From NCBI RefSeq assembly GCF_012027355.1, contig NZ_SNUH01000002.1:124001-188000 (forward strand): a DNA stretch of 64,000 nucleotides. Reading direction: 5' to 3'. Source of the stretch: Thermococcus sp. M36. Lineage in GTDB: Archaea > Methanobacteriota_B > Thermococci > Thermococcales > Thermococcaceae. Below, piece after piece: positions 1 through 8,140 of the stretch (positions are counted from its first letter, which is position 1; each line of letters begins with the position of its first letter). A program made the position numbers and the translations under genes. The notes beneath the pieces were generated by a model that made no database searches, had not been told where the DNA came from, and saw nothing but the letters and a program-made list of their open reading frames with translations.

Positions 1-339
1 TATTATGTCAGACAGTACTCCCACCTGATACGGGAGTATCTCGGCTTTGAACCGTACCCTGGAACCCTCAACGTCAGGGTGCTCTTTCCCAAGACTGTCT
101 TTGATGCCCTCTGCGGCGTTCGTCCCATAGTCCTGCCCGGCTTTTCCAAGGATGGCAGGACATTTGGCGACGTCAAAGCATACAGGATCGAGATAGACGG
201 GGTGGACGGGGCTATAGTCATACCCTCAAGAACAGTGCACCCCCCAAAAATAGCCGAGATTGTAGCGCCGGTCTACCTGAGGGAAAGGCTGAACCTTAAG
301 GACGGTTCCAGAATAAGGATAAAGGTCGTGAAAGGATGA
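1..339 (+). CDS. ribK: CTP-dependent riboflavin kinase, C-terminal part
   Basis: The reading frame is open from the first base, so the 5' part of the gene lies outside the window. The 112 residues seen contain the YPGTLNVR segment near residue 19, including the T-x-N pair that binds nucleotide and metal in archaeal RibK (DUF120), then [16 protein letters not shown] and the C-terminal strand-rich end. RibK makes FMN from riboflavin with CTP as phosphate donor in the cytosol. Many Thermococcales forms carry an N-terminal HTH, which cannot be judged here. The stop overlaps the start of the next gene (ATGA), so the two are probably co-transcribed. Confidence 0.9.
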   Translation, partial: YYVRQYSHLIREYLGFEPYPGTLNVRVLFPKTVFDALCGVRPIVLPGFSKDGRTFGDVKAYRIEIDGVDGAIVIPSRTVHPPKIAEIVAPVYLRERLNLKDGSRIRIKVVKG

Positions 340-857
340 AGTGGGAATCCATGCTAACGTGGGCAGGACTCGGTTCGTTCCTCGGTTTTGCGGTGGCCGC
401 CGGGTTGTACTCCCCCAGAGGAGGCGAAAACTACATCTATCTGATATACGTCGGTCTTGCCCTGGGCCTTGCCGCAGGCGCCAAGTATCCCGTAAGAACC
501 AGGGCCTCCGCGTACGCGTTCCCCATTGGGTTCATGGCCACATCGATACTGGCCGGCCTGTGGATGGTCAAGAGCACCGCCCAGAACGACATATACGCTT
601 TCCTTGCTGTGGTGGCTGTTGTTCTCGTTATCACCGGATCCAGTGGCTTTCTGGACATGTTCCTCACACCCATAACGTACTTCGGAGGGTTCGTCCTTGC
701 AATGCTCGTCTTCAGGGGATACCAGCCCCTGCAGGGTTCGGAAGGTGCTGTAATGGGCCTCTTCATGGTGGGCGTTATGGGCTCCATCCTGGCATTCTTA
801 GCGGTCTTTTCGAGGTGGCTCTTTGAGGCCTCAAAAAGCATTGTTGTGAGGAGATAA
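336..857 (+). CDS. Small polytopic membrane protein of unknown function
   Basis: This 173-residue protein has about six hydrophobic segments spread over its whole length (for example around residues 8-28, 35-52, 60-80, 88-107, 108-125 and 135-160), short polar loops and a basic C-terminus ending in VVRR. No catalytic motif is visible and I do not recognise the family. It starts inside the stop codon of ribK with an ATGA overlap, so translational coupling is likely. The coupling is the only functional clue. Confidence 0.75.
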   Translation: MKWESMLTWAGLGSFLGFAVAAGLYSPRGGENYIYLIYVGLALGLAAGAKYPVRTRASAYAFPIGFMATSILAGLWMVKSTAQNDIYAFLAVVAVVLVITGSSGFLDMFLTPITYFGGFVLAMLVFRGYQPLQGSEGAVMGLFMVGVMGSILAFLAVFSRWLFEASKSIVVRR

Positions 858-898
858 CGTTTAAATACGTCCACCAATAACCTAAGCTGGTGATCAGA

Positions 899-1108
899 AT
901 GGTGATGCGCCTCTCAAGGCTCTACGGAAAGCAGATATACAACACAAAGGGATACTACATTGGATACGTGGACGAAGTCCTGATAGAGATAGACCGGGGA
1001 CGCGGGAAAGTGCTGGTGCTGGGCCTGCCCGGGGAGAAGGTCGGCGTGCCGTATGAAAGGGTGACCGCGATAGGTGACATAATCCTTGTGAAGGCAAAGG
1101 AGGAGTGA
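899..1108 (+). CDS. PRC-barrel domain protein
   Basis: A 69-residue protein made almost entirely of one PRC-barrel domain: LYGKQIYN, then GYYIGYVDEVLIEID, a VLGLPGEKVGVPYERV segment and a closing IGDIILVK strand. PRC barrels bind RNA or protein partners; archaeal single-domain forms are common and their targets are mostly unknown. ATG 899 is chosen because GGTGAT at 889-894 lies four bases upstream; GTG 902 and ATG 905 are alternatives. A TATA-like TTTAAATA at 860-867 would place the transcript start close to 890, giving a very short leader. The gene ends one base from the convergent DHH gene. Confidence 0.85.
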   Translation: MVMRLSRLYGKQIYNTKGYYIGYVDEVLIEIDRGRGKVLVLGLPGEKVGVPYERVTAIGDIILVKAKEE

Positions 1109-1109
1109 G

Positions 1110-2573
1110 TCAGCCCTCTTTAACTTTTAATGCCTCCAGGAACTTCTCCGTTATGGCCTCCTCTGCAAGCCTCAGGAGCGAGCTCTTGTCTTTTGCGAGC
1201 TTGAATATCCCCAGAGGTATCCTTGCACCTCCCGACTGGGCATGTCCCCCTCCGCTCCCGATATCACCGAAGGCCTCCTTCAGAACCCTCCCTATATTGA
1301 CCCTGACGTCCCTTGTTCTGGCGGATATCTCTATTCTGTCGTCAACGATGCCGAAGACCAGCACCGTGGTTATGCCTTCAAGGCGGAGGAGAAAGTCTGC
1401 GGATTCAGCTATCGCGTCGCGGTTGGTTATAAACCCCACGTTTGATACCACTACGTTTTTGTAGATGCGCCGATTCATTATGGCCTTGGCGAGGATCTCG
1501 GCCGTCTCCGTGCTTATGTCGGGGTGCTCTATCTTGTCCAGAAGCTCGTGATCCACCTTCCCGGCAAGGAACTCAATTGCCTTAAGGTCAACGTGGCTCA
1601 GCTTGGAAAACTTCTTTGTATCTATGTAGATTCCATAAAAGAGGGCCGTTCCTAGGACGGTGTTCAGGGGCACGTTCAGGGTCCTCATGTACTCGGCCAA
1701 GATAGCGGAGGACGAGTTCACCTCAGGCCGTATGTCCAGAAACGCGTCGTCCGGAATGAGCTCCTGAAGGTGCTGAAGTATCTGATGGTGGTCTATTATT
1801 ATTTTTATTTTTTCGTAATCGCCCTGTTCAAGTATCGTGAGGTTCCCATTGGGCTGACAGTCAACAAGGGCAATGTGAGGATATCTCTTAAACTCATAGG
1901 AGCCACGAGAGACCTTCCGGATGTCCGCCCCTAGAAGGTTGACAAAGGCACGGTTTTCGTGGTGGGTGATGTCCCCACCGTAGACTATCTGAGTCTTGAA
2001 ACCAAGGGTCTGCGCTATGACCCCCAGTGCGGTGGCACTGGCTATTGAGTCCGGGTCGGGATTGTCGTGCATCACTATCAGAAGGGAGTCCCCATGTTTT
2101 TTCAGCTCCCGGAGTTTCTTCACCAGGAGGTTGGCATTTTTCTTTTCCCCCAGCTTTTCAACCGTCTGAACCACCACAGTCCTGATGGCCTCTCTGGGGG
2201 AGACGGCATAGTCAACTTTTATATCGGCCTCAAATTCCTCGCGGATTTCAGAAACTAACTCTTCAAGGCCAACATCGTCGGGGAGCAAGGTCAGAATGGG
2301 CACATCCTTATTGTTCGTCCGTATCACGTAAACCGTCTTCTTTATGGTCTCATGGTTCGTCGTCGTGATTATAACCAGCTCGGCCCGTTCTATTCCCGCT
2401 TTGAGGAGCGTGGCAGTATATGAAAAGTCGCCCCTGATGACCTGGAAACCGCTCTCCTCAAGGGCCTTTGCCCTCAGGTCGTCTCTCTCCACGATGGTAA
2501 CGTCAAATTCTCCCCTAAGGGATTCAGCTATCGAGCGGCCTATCGCACCGCCTCCGAGTATCAGCACCCTCAT
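1110..2573 (-). CDS. TrkA-N / DHH-DHHA1 phosphoesterase
   Basis: A 487-residue two-part protein. Residues 1 to about 135 form a Rossmann RCK/TrkA-N domain with a GGGAIG dinucleotide-binding loop. The rest is a DHH phosphoesterase with MHDNPDPDSIA (motif I), DCQPNGN, DHHQI (the DHH motif) and a DHHA1 domain with GSGGGHAQSGGARI. This fold hydrolyses cyclic dinucleotides, short oligonucleotides or related phosphodiesters. The N-terminal domain suggests control by a nucleotide or by redox state. I prefer ATG 2573 over an upstream start at 2591 because GGTGA lies five bases before it and the Rossmann strand begins at once. The substrate (c-di-AMP, pApA or nanoRNA) is not decided by sequence. Confidence 0.88.
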   Translation of the reverse strand: MRVLILGGGAIGRSIAESLRGEFDVTIVERDDLRAKALEESGFQVIRGDFSYTATLLKAGIERAELVIITTTNHETIKKTVYVIRTNNKDVPILTLLPDDVGLEELVSEIREEFEADIKVDYAVSPREAIRTVVVQTVEKLGEKKNANLLVKKLRELKKHGDSLLIVMHDNPDPDSIASATALGVIAQTLGFKTQIVYGGDITHHENRAFVNLLGADIRKVSRGSYEFKRYPHIALVDCQPNGNLTILEQGDYEKIKIIIDHHQILQHLQELIPDDAFLDIRPEVNSSSAILAEYMRTLNVPLNTVLGTALFYGIYIDTKKFSKLSHVDLKAIEFLAGKVDHELLDKIEHPDISTETAEILAKAIMNRRIYKNVVVSNVGFITNRDAIAESADFLLRLEGITTVLVFGIVDDRIEISARTRDVRVNIGRVLKEAFGDIGSGGGHAQSGGARIPLGIFKLAKDKSSLLRLAEEAITEKFLEALKVKEG

Positions 2574-2686
2574 ATCTCTCACCTTTTGCACAATAATGTT
2601 TAAATAGAGGCGCCAATATACTAAGACGGTGAATCTCCTCCGGGATTTCTTTGATAGGGGGATATATATAGCTAATGGTGATAGCT

Positions 2687-4432
2687 ATGCAGTTGCCGGA
2701 CAAGCAGCCCCTCACGGAGAACATCGTCGTAACTTCGGCCGAGGAGCTGAGGGACCTTGTTTTTAAAGGGCTCTCGAGGGGCAGCGGGGCGTTTATCAAA
2801 GCGTTTGCCAGGGACTCCGCAGGGAAGTACTACGCAACCCTGCTCATAGACAGGTCGAAGGTGCTCGCCGCCGAGTGCCTCCTAGTGGATCAAAAGAGGG
2901 GGGTAGTGGGCGAGGAGGCGGTAAGGACGTTCAAATCCCTGATAGGAAAGCCCATGGTCGTTGATGTCTACGTCCTCGATGAGCTGGAGGTTAAACTTTC
3001 AATAGCGGATAACGTTGATGTGTACGCTCAAACCCCAAAAATCCTCCTGAACGAGCTGTTCGAGAAGGCGGAGGAAGGCCCACCAAAAAGGGAGGAGAAA
3101 AGAGAACCGACGGCCCCAGTGACCGTTACGCAGGAAGCTCCCAAGACTGCCCCGGTGGTGGCGGAAGCAAAGGCGGAGGAAAAGGCTGAAGCTGCCACCG
3201 AAAAGAAACCGCCTGCCCCTGCGCCCACAAAGGAAGAGGAGAAAAAACCTGCCCCGGCCCCTCCAGGAAAGCCCGAGGTCATCGTCAACCTCACCGGAGG
3301 GGAACTTCCGGAGAGGGCGTTCCAGGTCTACGCCGAAGACCTGCTCAAGGAAGCCAAGAGGATCAAAGGTCTGAGAATCAACAAGATTGAGTTCGATGCA
3401 AACGTTGGCGAGGGTGTAGTATACCTAAACGTCCACATATACGGCAACTCCGATGGCAGTTCTAGGGACATAGAAATCGCTGAGAAGAGGATGCTTCACG
3501 CGGTCAGCAAATACGCCCCCGTTCTGCTCCGAGAAGCTGAGGTCAAGCCGATAGTCAAGGACGTCAGCGTGGTGATAGACGGACAGGAAGTCAGGCCCCA
3601 GGAGATAATAGACAGGGACAAAAAGAAGACCGCAAACGTTACCCGGGACGGGAGGATAACGCTCTCCGTTATTGAGGACGTCTGGCCCTACTTCAGCGCA
3701 TACGCCAGAACCGTCATTTCCGAGATAGAGGGGGCGGGGATAAGGGTAAGAAAGGCGCACTTTGACATAAGGGGCAGGAAGGAATTTGAGATAAACCTCC
3801 GCCTGGCCGCAGAAGCCAAAATGGAGAGGGATGCCGTCGAAAAAACGGTCAGGGACGTGATAAGCAGACACGCGAGGGAGCTGTCCCGTTCAATAAGGCA
3901 CTACATATCCGTCCATAAGGTAGAACTGGAGCTCATAGGGGGCCTGTCGGCAGGGTCAGCCATCACCGCCAAACACGCACCTTCATCAGGCAAAGCGGCG
4001 GAGATCCTGGCAAAGAAGGATCTCCTCGAAAAGGAGGTCGAAGAGCTCCTCAAGCAGGCCGGCATAGACGAGCTGGCACCCCTGACGGAGGAGAAGAAGA
4101 GGGAAACTGAAGAGGCCATCCTGAAGAGCCGCGTGGAGCCCGCTGTGGAGAAGCTCAAAAACATGGTGCACGCTGAACTGAAACTTGTGCCGAGGGTGAG
4201 GTTCAAGTGGCTCAAGCTGAATCACGAAATCGAGGGCTCAACAGTTCACATCGATGTCGAGGCAAGCTTCCTCAGAGAGGAAACCGGCGGCCTTTTCGGG
4301 TCGTTCTCAGGAGTCGCCGACAGCAAGATACGCAGGGACATTGAGGCCACCATAATGAACGTCATCAGGGAGGTCTCAAAGGAGTACGGGGTCAGGATGC
4401 ACCTCAGGAAGCTCAACGTTATCCTCAGGTAA
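2687..4432 (+). CDS. DUF2226-type protein with low-complexity linker
   Basis: A 581-residue protein. The first ~125 residues look like the archaeal DUF2226 domain. They are followed by a Lys/Glu/Ala/Pro-rich linker (about residues 130-205), then a long alpha/beta region that seems to repeat a unit: a stretch beginning near PERAFQVYAEDLLKEAKRI is echoed by WPYFSAYARTVISEIEGAG and, less clearly, by a third one near the C-terminus. No catalytic motif or membrane segment is evident, so it is probably cytosolic. ATG 2687 is chosen over 2675 because GGTGAT (2678-2683) precedes it. The function is unknown and the family seems confined to archaea. Confidence 0.8.
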   Translation: MQLPDKQPLTENIVVTSAEELRDLVFKGLSRGSGAFIKAFARDSAGKYYATLLIDRSKVLAAECLLVDQKRGVVGEEAVRTFKSLIGKPMVVDVYVLDELEVKLSIADNVDVYAQTPKILLNELFEKAEEGPPKREEKREPTAPVTVTQEAPKTAPVVAEAKAEEKAEAATEKKPPAPAPTKEEEKKPAPAPPGKPEVIVNLTGGELPERAFQVYAEDLLKEAKRIKGLRINKIEFDANVGEGVVYLNVHIYGNSDGSSRDIEIAEKRMLHAVSKYAPVLLREAEVKPIVKDVSVVIDGQEVRPQEIIDRDKKKTANVTRDGRITLSVIEDVWPYFSAYARTVISEIEGAGIRVRKAHFDIRGRKEFEINLRLAAEAKMERDAVEKTVRDVISRHARELSRSIRHYISVHKVELELIGGLSAGSAITAKHAPSSGKAAEILAKKDLLEKEVEELLKQAGIDELAPLTEEKKRETEEAILKSRVEPAVEKLKNMVHAELKLVPRVRFKWLKLNHEIEGSTVHIDVEASFLREETGGLFGSFSGVADSKIRRDIEATIMNVIREVSKEYGVRMHLRKLNVILR

Positions 4433-4444
4433 ACCTTGCTCCCG

Positions 4445-4450
4445 TTTTTT
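4445..4450 (+). terminator. Oligo-T stop signal after the DUF2226 gene
   Basis: Six T residues lie 12 bases after the stop codon. Runs of T are the usual termination signal in Thermococcales. No hairpin precedes it. Confidence 0.4.
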
Positions 4451-4454
4451 ACAA

Positions 4455-4514
4455 ATTTCAGCACTCAAGATCGTCATCATCCTGGCGTCAGCTCTGCCGA
4501 GGTCATCATCGCTC
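4455..4514 (-). ncRNA. Box C/D guide sRNA
   Basis: On the minus strand, in order: box C ATGATGA (4503-4509), an 11-nt guide (4492-4502), box D' CTGA (4488-4491), a 7-nt spacer, box C' ATGATGA (4474-4480), a 12-nt guide (4462-4473) and box D CTGA (4458-4461). All four boxes match consensus exactly, and the spacing fits archaeal dual-guide 2'-O-methylation RNAs. The D guide would pair with CACTCAAGATCG and the D' guide with CTCTGCCGAGG. Read on the minus strand, a GTTATAAAC box at 4531-4539 lies about 25 bases before the predicted 5' end and overlaps the stop codon of the upstream gene. Confidence 0.88.
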
Positions 4515-4532
4515 TGCATATATGGCCGGGGT

Positions 4533-5294
4533 TTATAACAGTGACTCCGGACGTAGCTTTTCGGAGGACGTCTGCGGGATAACACCCTGGCGTTTCATGT
4601 CGTAAACATACACCCCCGGTTCAAACTTCAGAAGAGGGGATTTCAGAACGTACATGTGCTCGATAATTTCGTGGTCCGTCCTTTTGCTTGAAAACTCAAG
4701 GATGTAGTCACTGAACTCAATGTTCCATGAAAGGAACTCCAGGGACACCCTGTCCCGGTTTAGCAGATAAATGGAAAACAGGTGCCTCCCGTTTATAATG
4801 CCGTTCGACAGGAGGTGCCTGATCAGCTTTATGCTCCTCCCCTCTCCGAGCTCAAATGCCATGCCATCCAGTGAGAACACAAAATCCATGACATTCTTCT
4901 TGTCCACCTTTTTAAAGATCTCCCTGTAGATCTGTTCAAGCTTCGGGATATAGGTTTCAGGGTTGAAGCCCTCTATCCTGTACACATAATCCCCTGGATA
5001 TGAGTAGCTGTATCTTGATCCAAATACGTCTATAACTGCCAGGTTCCCGGCTTTCCCCTCCTTTTCAATATCGAACTCCACCGACCTCGCTCTCAGAATC
5101 AGTTTGTGGAGGGGAAGGTTGTAGTTTATTATCACCACAAAAGTCCCTTCGGAGATCTGATGCTTCATCATCATGAAAGGCAACATCCAGCCCAGGGAGA
5201 AAGAGTCATAAATAAACAACATGCTCGAACCTCGAACCACGCCCCCGCCAACGGCTTGATCTATCCCCCCAATACCGGACGTCAGTACACGCAT
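4533..5294 (-). CDS. KaiC/RecA-fold protein with degenerate P-loop
   Basis: A 253-residue protein that begins MRVLTSGIGGIDQAVGGG, the typical entry of archaeal KaiC-like ATPases (GI-x-x-LD-x-x-x-GGG). The expected Walker A (GxxGxGKT) is replaced by GSSMLFIYDSFSLGW, with no Lys-Ser/Thr pair, so nucleotide hydrolysis is unlikely. The rest keeps a RecA-like strand pattern (TFVVIINYN, NLAVIDVFG, MDFVFSLDGM). I choose ATG 5294 over upstream starts at 5336 and 5411 because a TATA-like box (TATATAAC on the plus strand at 5327-5334) and a palindrome fall inside the longer versions. It is divergent from a FilR1-like regulator and may be a partner or target of it. Confidence 0.75.
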   Translation of the reverse strand: MRVLTSGIGGIDQAVGGGVVRGSSMLFIYDSFSLGWMLPFMMMKHQISEGTFVVIINYNLPLHKLILRARSVEFDIEKEGKAGNLAVIDVFGSRYSYSYPGDYVYRIEGFNPETYIPKLEQIYREIFKKVDKKNVMDFVFSLDGMAFELGEGRSIKLIRHLLSNGIINGRHLFSIYLLNRDRVSLEFLSWNIEFSDYILEFSSKRTDHEIIEHMYVLKSPLLKFEPGVYVYDMKRQGVIPQTSSEKLRPESLL

Positions 5295-5312
5295 ATCTTC
5301 CACACTAAGATT

Positions 5313-5326
5313 CTCCGCTGGCGGAG
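5313..5326. promoter_or_regulatory. Palindrome CTCCGC-TG-GCGGAG, candidate operator
   Basis: A perfect 6-bp inverted repeat with a two-base centre sits directly downstream of the minus-strand TATA-like box (5327-5334) and just before the start of the KaiC-like gene, in the divergent region facing a winged-helix regulator gene. This is where a repressor would block transcription. The regulator that binds is not shown by sequence. Confidence 0.5.
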
Positions 5327-5434
5327 TATATAACATTTTTGCTTCAGGCAGGCAAAATTGTCTCGTATAGGCAACAATTCCTCCACCGAAAATTCTATGT
5401 ACAAAAAACACAATACAACGCAGAGGGGTTCAGT

Positions 5435-6229
5435 ATGGAGCTGGAAAATATGCTCAAAATGATCGTTACATCAAGCGTGCGCTACAGGGTTCTGCTCGCG
5501 CTCTCAGGAGGAGCAAAAACGCTGGGTGAAATACATGCTCAAATCGGATCCACGAAATCGACTATCTCTCATGCACTCAGCGATCTTCTGGAAGAAATGC
5601 TGGTGGCCCAGGATCCCGAAACCAAGAGATACCGCCTTACAAACATCGGGCGCCTGGTGTCGATTCAGCTGAAAAACGTCTCAGAGGCCCTGGAAAGTAT
5701 AGAGAAGTTCAAAGACTTCTGGCTCTCCCATGACCTAAGTGGGATACCCGAAAACCTGCTGCTGAGGGTTGGTGACCTGAAGGATTCGAAGCTTCACAGG
5801 CCGACGCCAGAGTACATAAGGCTGCCGCACGAAGTGTACATGGAGCTGATAAAAACCTCCGACTGGATTAAGGGGGTGTCGCCGATACTGTTCTCGGACT
5901 ACCCAGATGAGTTTCTGGGCCTGGCCTTCCGTGAGGACGTCGAAATAGAGATAATAACGACGAGATCCGTGTACAGAAAACTCATCGAACTCTCGTCCCC
6001 GGAGGCCGTGGAAAAGGTGCAGAGACTGGAGAACGTCAGGATATACGTCATCGAAGAGAACCCCAGGATAGCATTCACCGTAACAAACAACTTCCTGTCC
6101 CTCGGCCTGTTCTTCTCGGACGGAACGTACGACATGATGGCCGACCTGATCAGCACAAGCGAACGGGCCAAAAAATGGGGCATTGAGCTCTTTGAGTACT
6201 ACAGGAAAAAAGCTGAAAGGGTCATGTAA
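5435..6229 (+). CDS. Winged-helix regulator with DUF1724 (FilR1-like) domain
   Basis: A 264-residue protein. Residues 1 to about 85 form a winged helix (VRYRVLLALSGGAKTLGEIHAQIG, STISHALSDLLEEM as recognition helix, then a wing with KRYRLTNIGR). The remainder matches the FilR1-type middle domain seen in many archaeal regulators and is probably a ligand or partner domain. ATG 5435 is chosen because GAGGGG lies six bases upstream; the longer frame from 5339 runs through the promoter region. The gene is divergent from the degenerate KaiC-like gene, and the palindrome at 5313-5326 lies between them, so control of its neighbour or of itself is plausible. Confidence 0.82.
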   Translation: MELENMLKMIVTSSVRYRVLLALSGGAKTLGEIHAQIGSTKSTISHALSDLLEEMLVAQDPETKRYRLTNIGRLVSIQLKNVSEALESIEKFKDFWLSHDLSGIPENLLLRVGDLKDSKLHRPTPEYIRLPHEVYMELIKTSDWIKGVSPILFSDYPDEFLGLAFREDVEIEIITTRSVYRKLIELSSPEAVEKVQRLENVRIYVIEENPRIAFTVTNNFLSLGLFFSDGTYDMMADLISTSERAKKWGIELFEYYRKKAERVM

Positions 6230-6261
6230 AAAGAAATGGCCAGACAGCGGGAGAGGGTAGT

Positions 6262-7176
6262 ATGGAGATGCCTCACAGTTACGCCAGGTACATACGGCAG
6301 GGGCGGATCAGGGACGTTCTGGGCAACAGTTTTGAGCTAGCGGACAGTATTCTGGGCTTCCTAGTATCAACATCCCTCTTCCTCGCAGTCAGCGGGGTCT
6401 TCAAGCTCTATCTGGCATTTTTACTGTACGGCACCAGACCCCAGTGGAACCTGCTGGCGGCGACGTTTTTTCTCATCTTCAGTGTCTACGGCCTTAACAA
6501 ACTGACCGACCTGGACGAGGACGAAATTAACAACCCAGAGAGGACGGGGTACATAAAAAGGGTATCTGGGGTGTTCCGCCATGCAGTGCTCGTGTCCTTT
6601 GCAGTGGCGGTGATTCTGGGTGTTCTCACGAGTCCTTGGGCGGCCCCTGTCATTATTTTTCCCATCTTTTCGGGCGTCCTCTACAGCGTCAGTCTAATCC
6701 CCGGGTACCCGAGGCTCAAAGACATCACAGGGATTAAGAACGTGATCATAGCCCTTACGTGGGCCAACGGAACGGCGTTCCTGCCCTATCTCGCGGCTGG
6801 TGCTCCGGAACTCCAGAGGGCACTGATGATATACTACTTCTTTTTCATGAAAAGCATGATAAACACTATCCTCTTTGACGTCAGGGACATAGAGGGGGAC
6901 AGGGCAAACGGAATAAAAACGATCCCCGTGAAGCTTGGGCTGAGAAGAAGCAGGAACATTTTAATAGCGCTGAACTCAACGCTCGTGCTCTGGATGCTTT
7001 TGGCGTACAGCAGGGGGTACTTTGCGGGGTATATGCCTGTGCTGGTATTCTCGATCCTCAACGGTTATGCGTACATCCTTTATTTTGCCCGGAAAAGGGA
7101 GAGGCCGGGAAAGCTCTTGGACGTATGGGTCGACGGTGAGTGGTTCTACACCCTACCGCTGGCACTGTTCCTGTGA
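6262..7176 (+). CDS. UbiA-family prenyltransferase
   Basis: A 304-residue polytopic membrane protein with about eight hydrophobic helices. The two Asp-rich motifs of the UbiA family are present: NKLTDLDED near residue 92 (usually NDxxDxxxD, here with Lys at the second position) and DVRDIEGDRANG near residue 208. Members transfer isoprenoid chains to aromatic or glycerol acceptors. The Lys replacement and the generic acceptor region do not allow a substrate call; it need not be the archaeal lipid enzyme DGGGP synthase. It starts 32 bases after the regulator gene and may share its transcript. Confidence 0.82.
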   Translation: MEMPHSYARYIRQGRIRDVLGNSFELADSILGFLVSTSLFLAVSGVFKLYLAFLLYGTRPQWNLLAATFFLIFSVYGLNKLTDLDEDEINNPERTGYIKRVSGVFRHAVLVSFAVAVILGVLTSPWAAPVIIFPIFSGVLYSVSLIPGYPRLKDITGIKNVIIALTWANGTAFLPYLAAGAPELQRALMIYYFFFMKSMINTILFDVRDIEGDRANGIKTIPVKLGLRRSRNILIALNSTLVLWMLLAYSRGYFAGYMPVLVFSILNGYAYILYFARKRERPGKLLDVWVDGEWFYTLPLALFL

Positions 7177-7233
7177 CCAATTCGTTCCATATCGAAACGT
7201 TAAATTTTTAAGCTGAACTCGTTCCTCCCAACC

Positions 7234-8103
7234 ATGCAGTCAGTAATCCTTGGAATTGCTGCAGCGCTCACCTCAGCGTTTTCGTGGGCAGCCTCCACGA
7301 TACTCATAAAAGTCGGAATGAGGGACAAGAGCCCCGTGACGGTCAATATCGTCCGCCTTTACATAGTTTCAGCCATATTCGCTGGAATATTCCTCGTCAA
7401 CGGCACCTTCCAGCAGGTGCTTTCCCTTCCCCCAAAGTTGCTCGCGGTAGCGTTTGTATCATCAATGTTCGGCTTCGTTGTGGGGGACTATTTCTACTTC
7501 CACGCCCTTAACATGATGGGTGTCTCCAGGACGGTGCCGATAACCTCGACATACCCTCTCTGGGCGATACTTTGGGCCGCCATTTTCCTTGGAAGGGAGA
7601 TAAGTCCCAGGATAATACTGGGAGCCGTTATCGTTGTCCTGGCAATAATAGTGGTCCGCAGGGCTGAGGAGACGGAGAACATCAACCCCAAGGGCTTCAT
7701 CTTTGCACTGCTTGCCCCGGTTTCATGGAGTCTGGCCATACTGACCATGGACTGGCTGACCGGGTATATGGACGTGCTCACTTTAGCGGGGCTGAGAATG
7801 ATGCTGGCTGCACTTGGGATTTCCTTGCTCACTCCCAGATACCTTCCGGAACTGAAGCGGGTAACCCCAAGTGAGGTGCTCATACTAACCGGGGCCGCCG
7901 TCACCGGGCTCATGGTGGGCCAGTACCTCTTTGTGTACTCGGTTAACCTCGTAGGATCTCAAATCGCCGCCCCCGTCTCGGCGATAAACCCCATAATCTC
8001 CTCCGCCCTTGCGATACTGCTGCTCAGGGAGCCGCCCAACAAGAAGATACTCGAAGGTTTGATCCTGGCGGTGATAGGGGTCGTACTCATCTCGACCGCA
8101 TGA
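7234..8103 (+). CDS. EamA/DMT-family transporter
   Basis: A 289-residue integral membrane protein with ten predicted helices in two repeated halves, each an EamA domain. The first half begins AALTSAFSWAASTILIK and the second begins FALLAPVSWSLAILTMDW; each half closes with a repeat such as PITSTYPLWAILWAAIFLG and PVSAINPIISSALAILLL followed by E/G residues. DMT transporters export metabolites or take up amino acids and similar compounds; the substrate is unknown. An upstream TTAAATTTTTAAG stretch near 7200-7212 serves as the promoter, so it is probably a separate unit. Confidence 0.85.
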   Translation: MQSVILGIAAALTSAFSWAASTILIKVGMRDKSPVTVNIVRLYIVSAIFAGIFLVNGTFQQVLSLPPKLLAVAFVSSMFGFVVGDYFYFHALNMMGVSRTVPITSTYPLWAILWAAIFLGREISPRIILGAVIVVLAIIVVRRAEETENINPKGFIFALLAPVSWSLAILTMDWLTGYMDVLTLAGLRMMLAALGISLLTPRYLPELKRVTPSEVLILTGAAVTGLMVGQYLFVYSVNLVGSQIAAPVSAINPIISSALAILLLREPPNKKILEGLILAVIGVVLISTA

Positions 8104-8140
8104 GGGGCAGGTTTTTAAATTTTCCACCCTATTTTTAACC

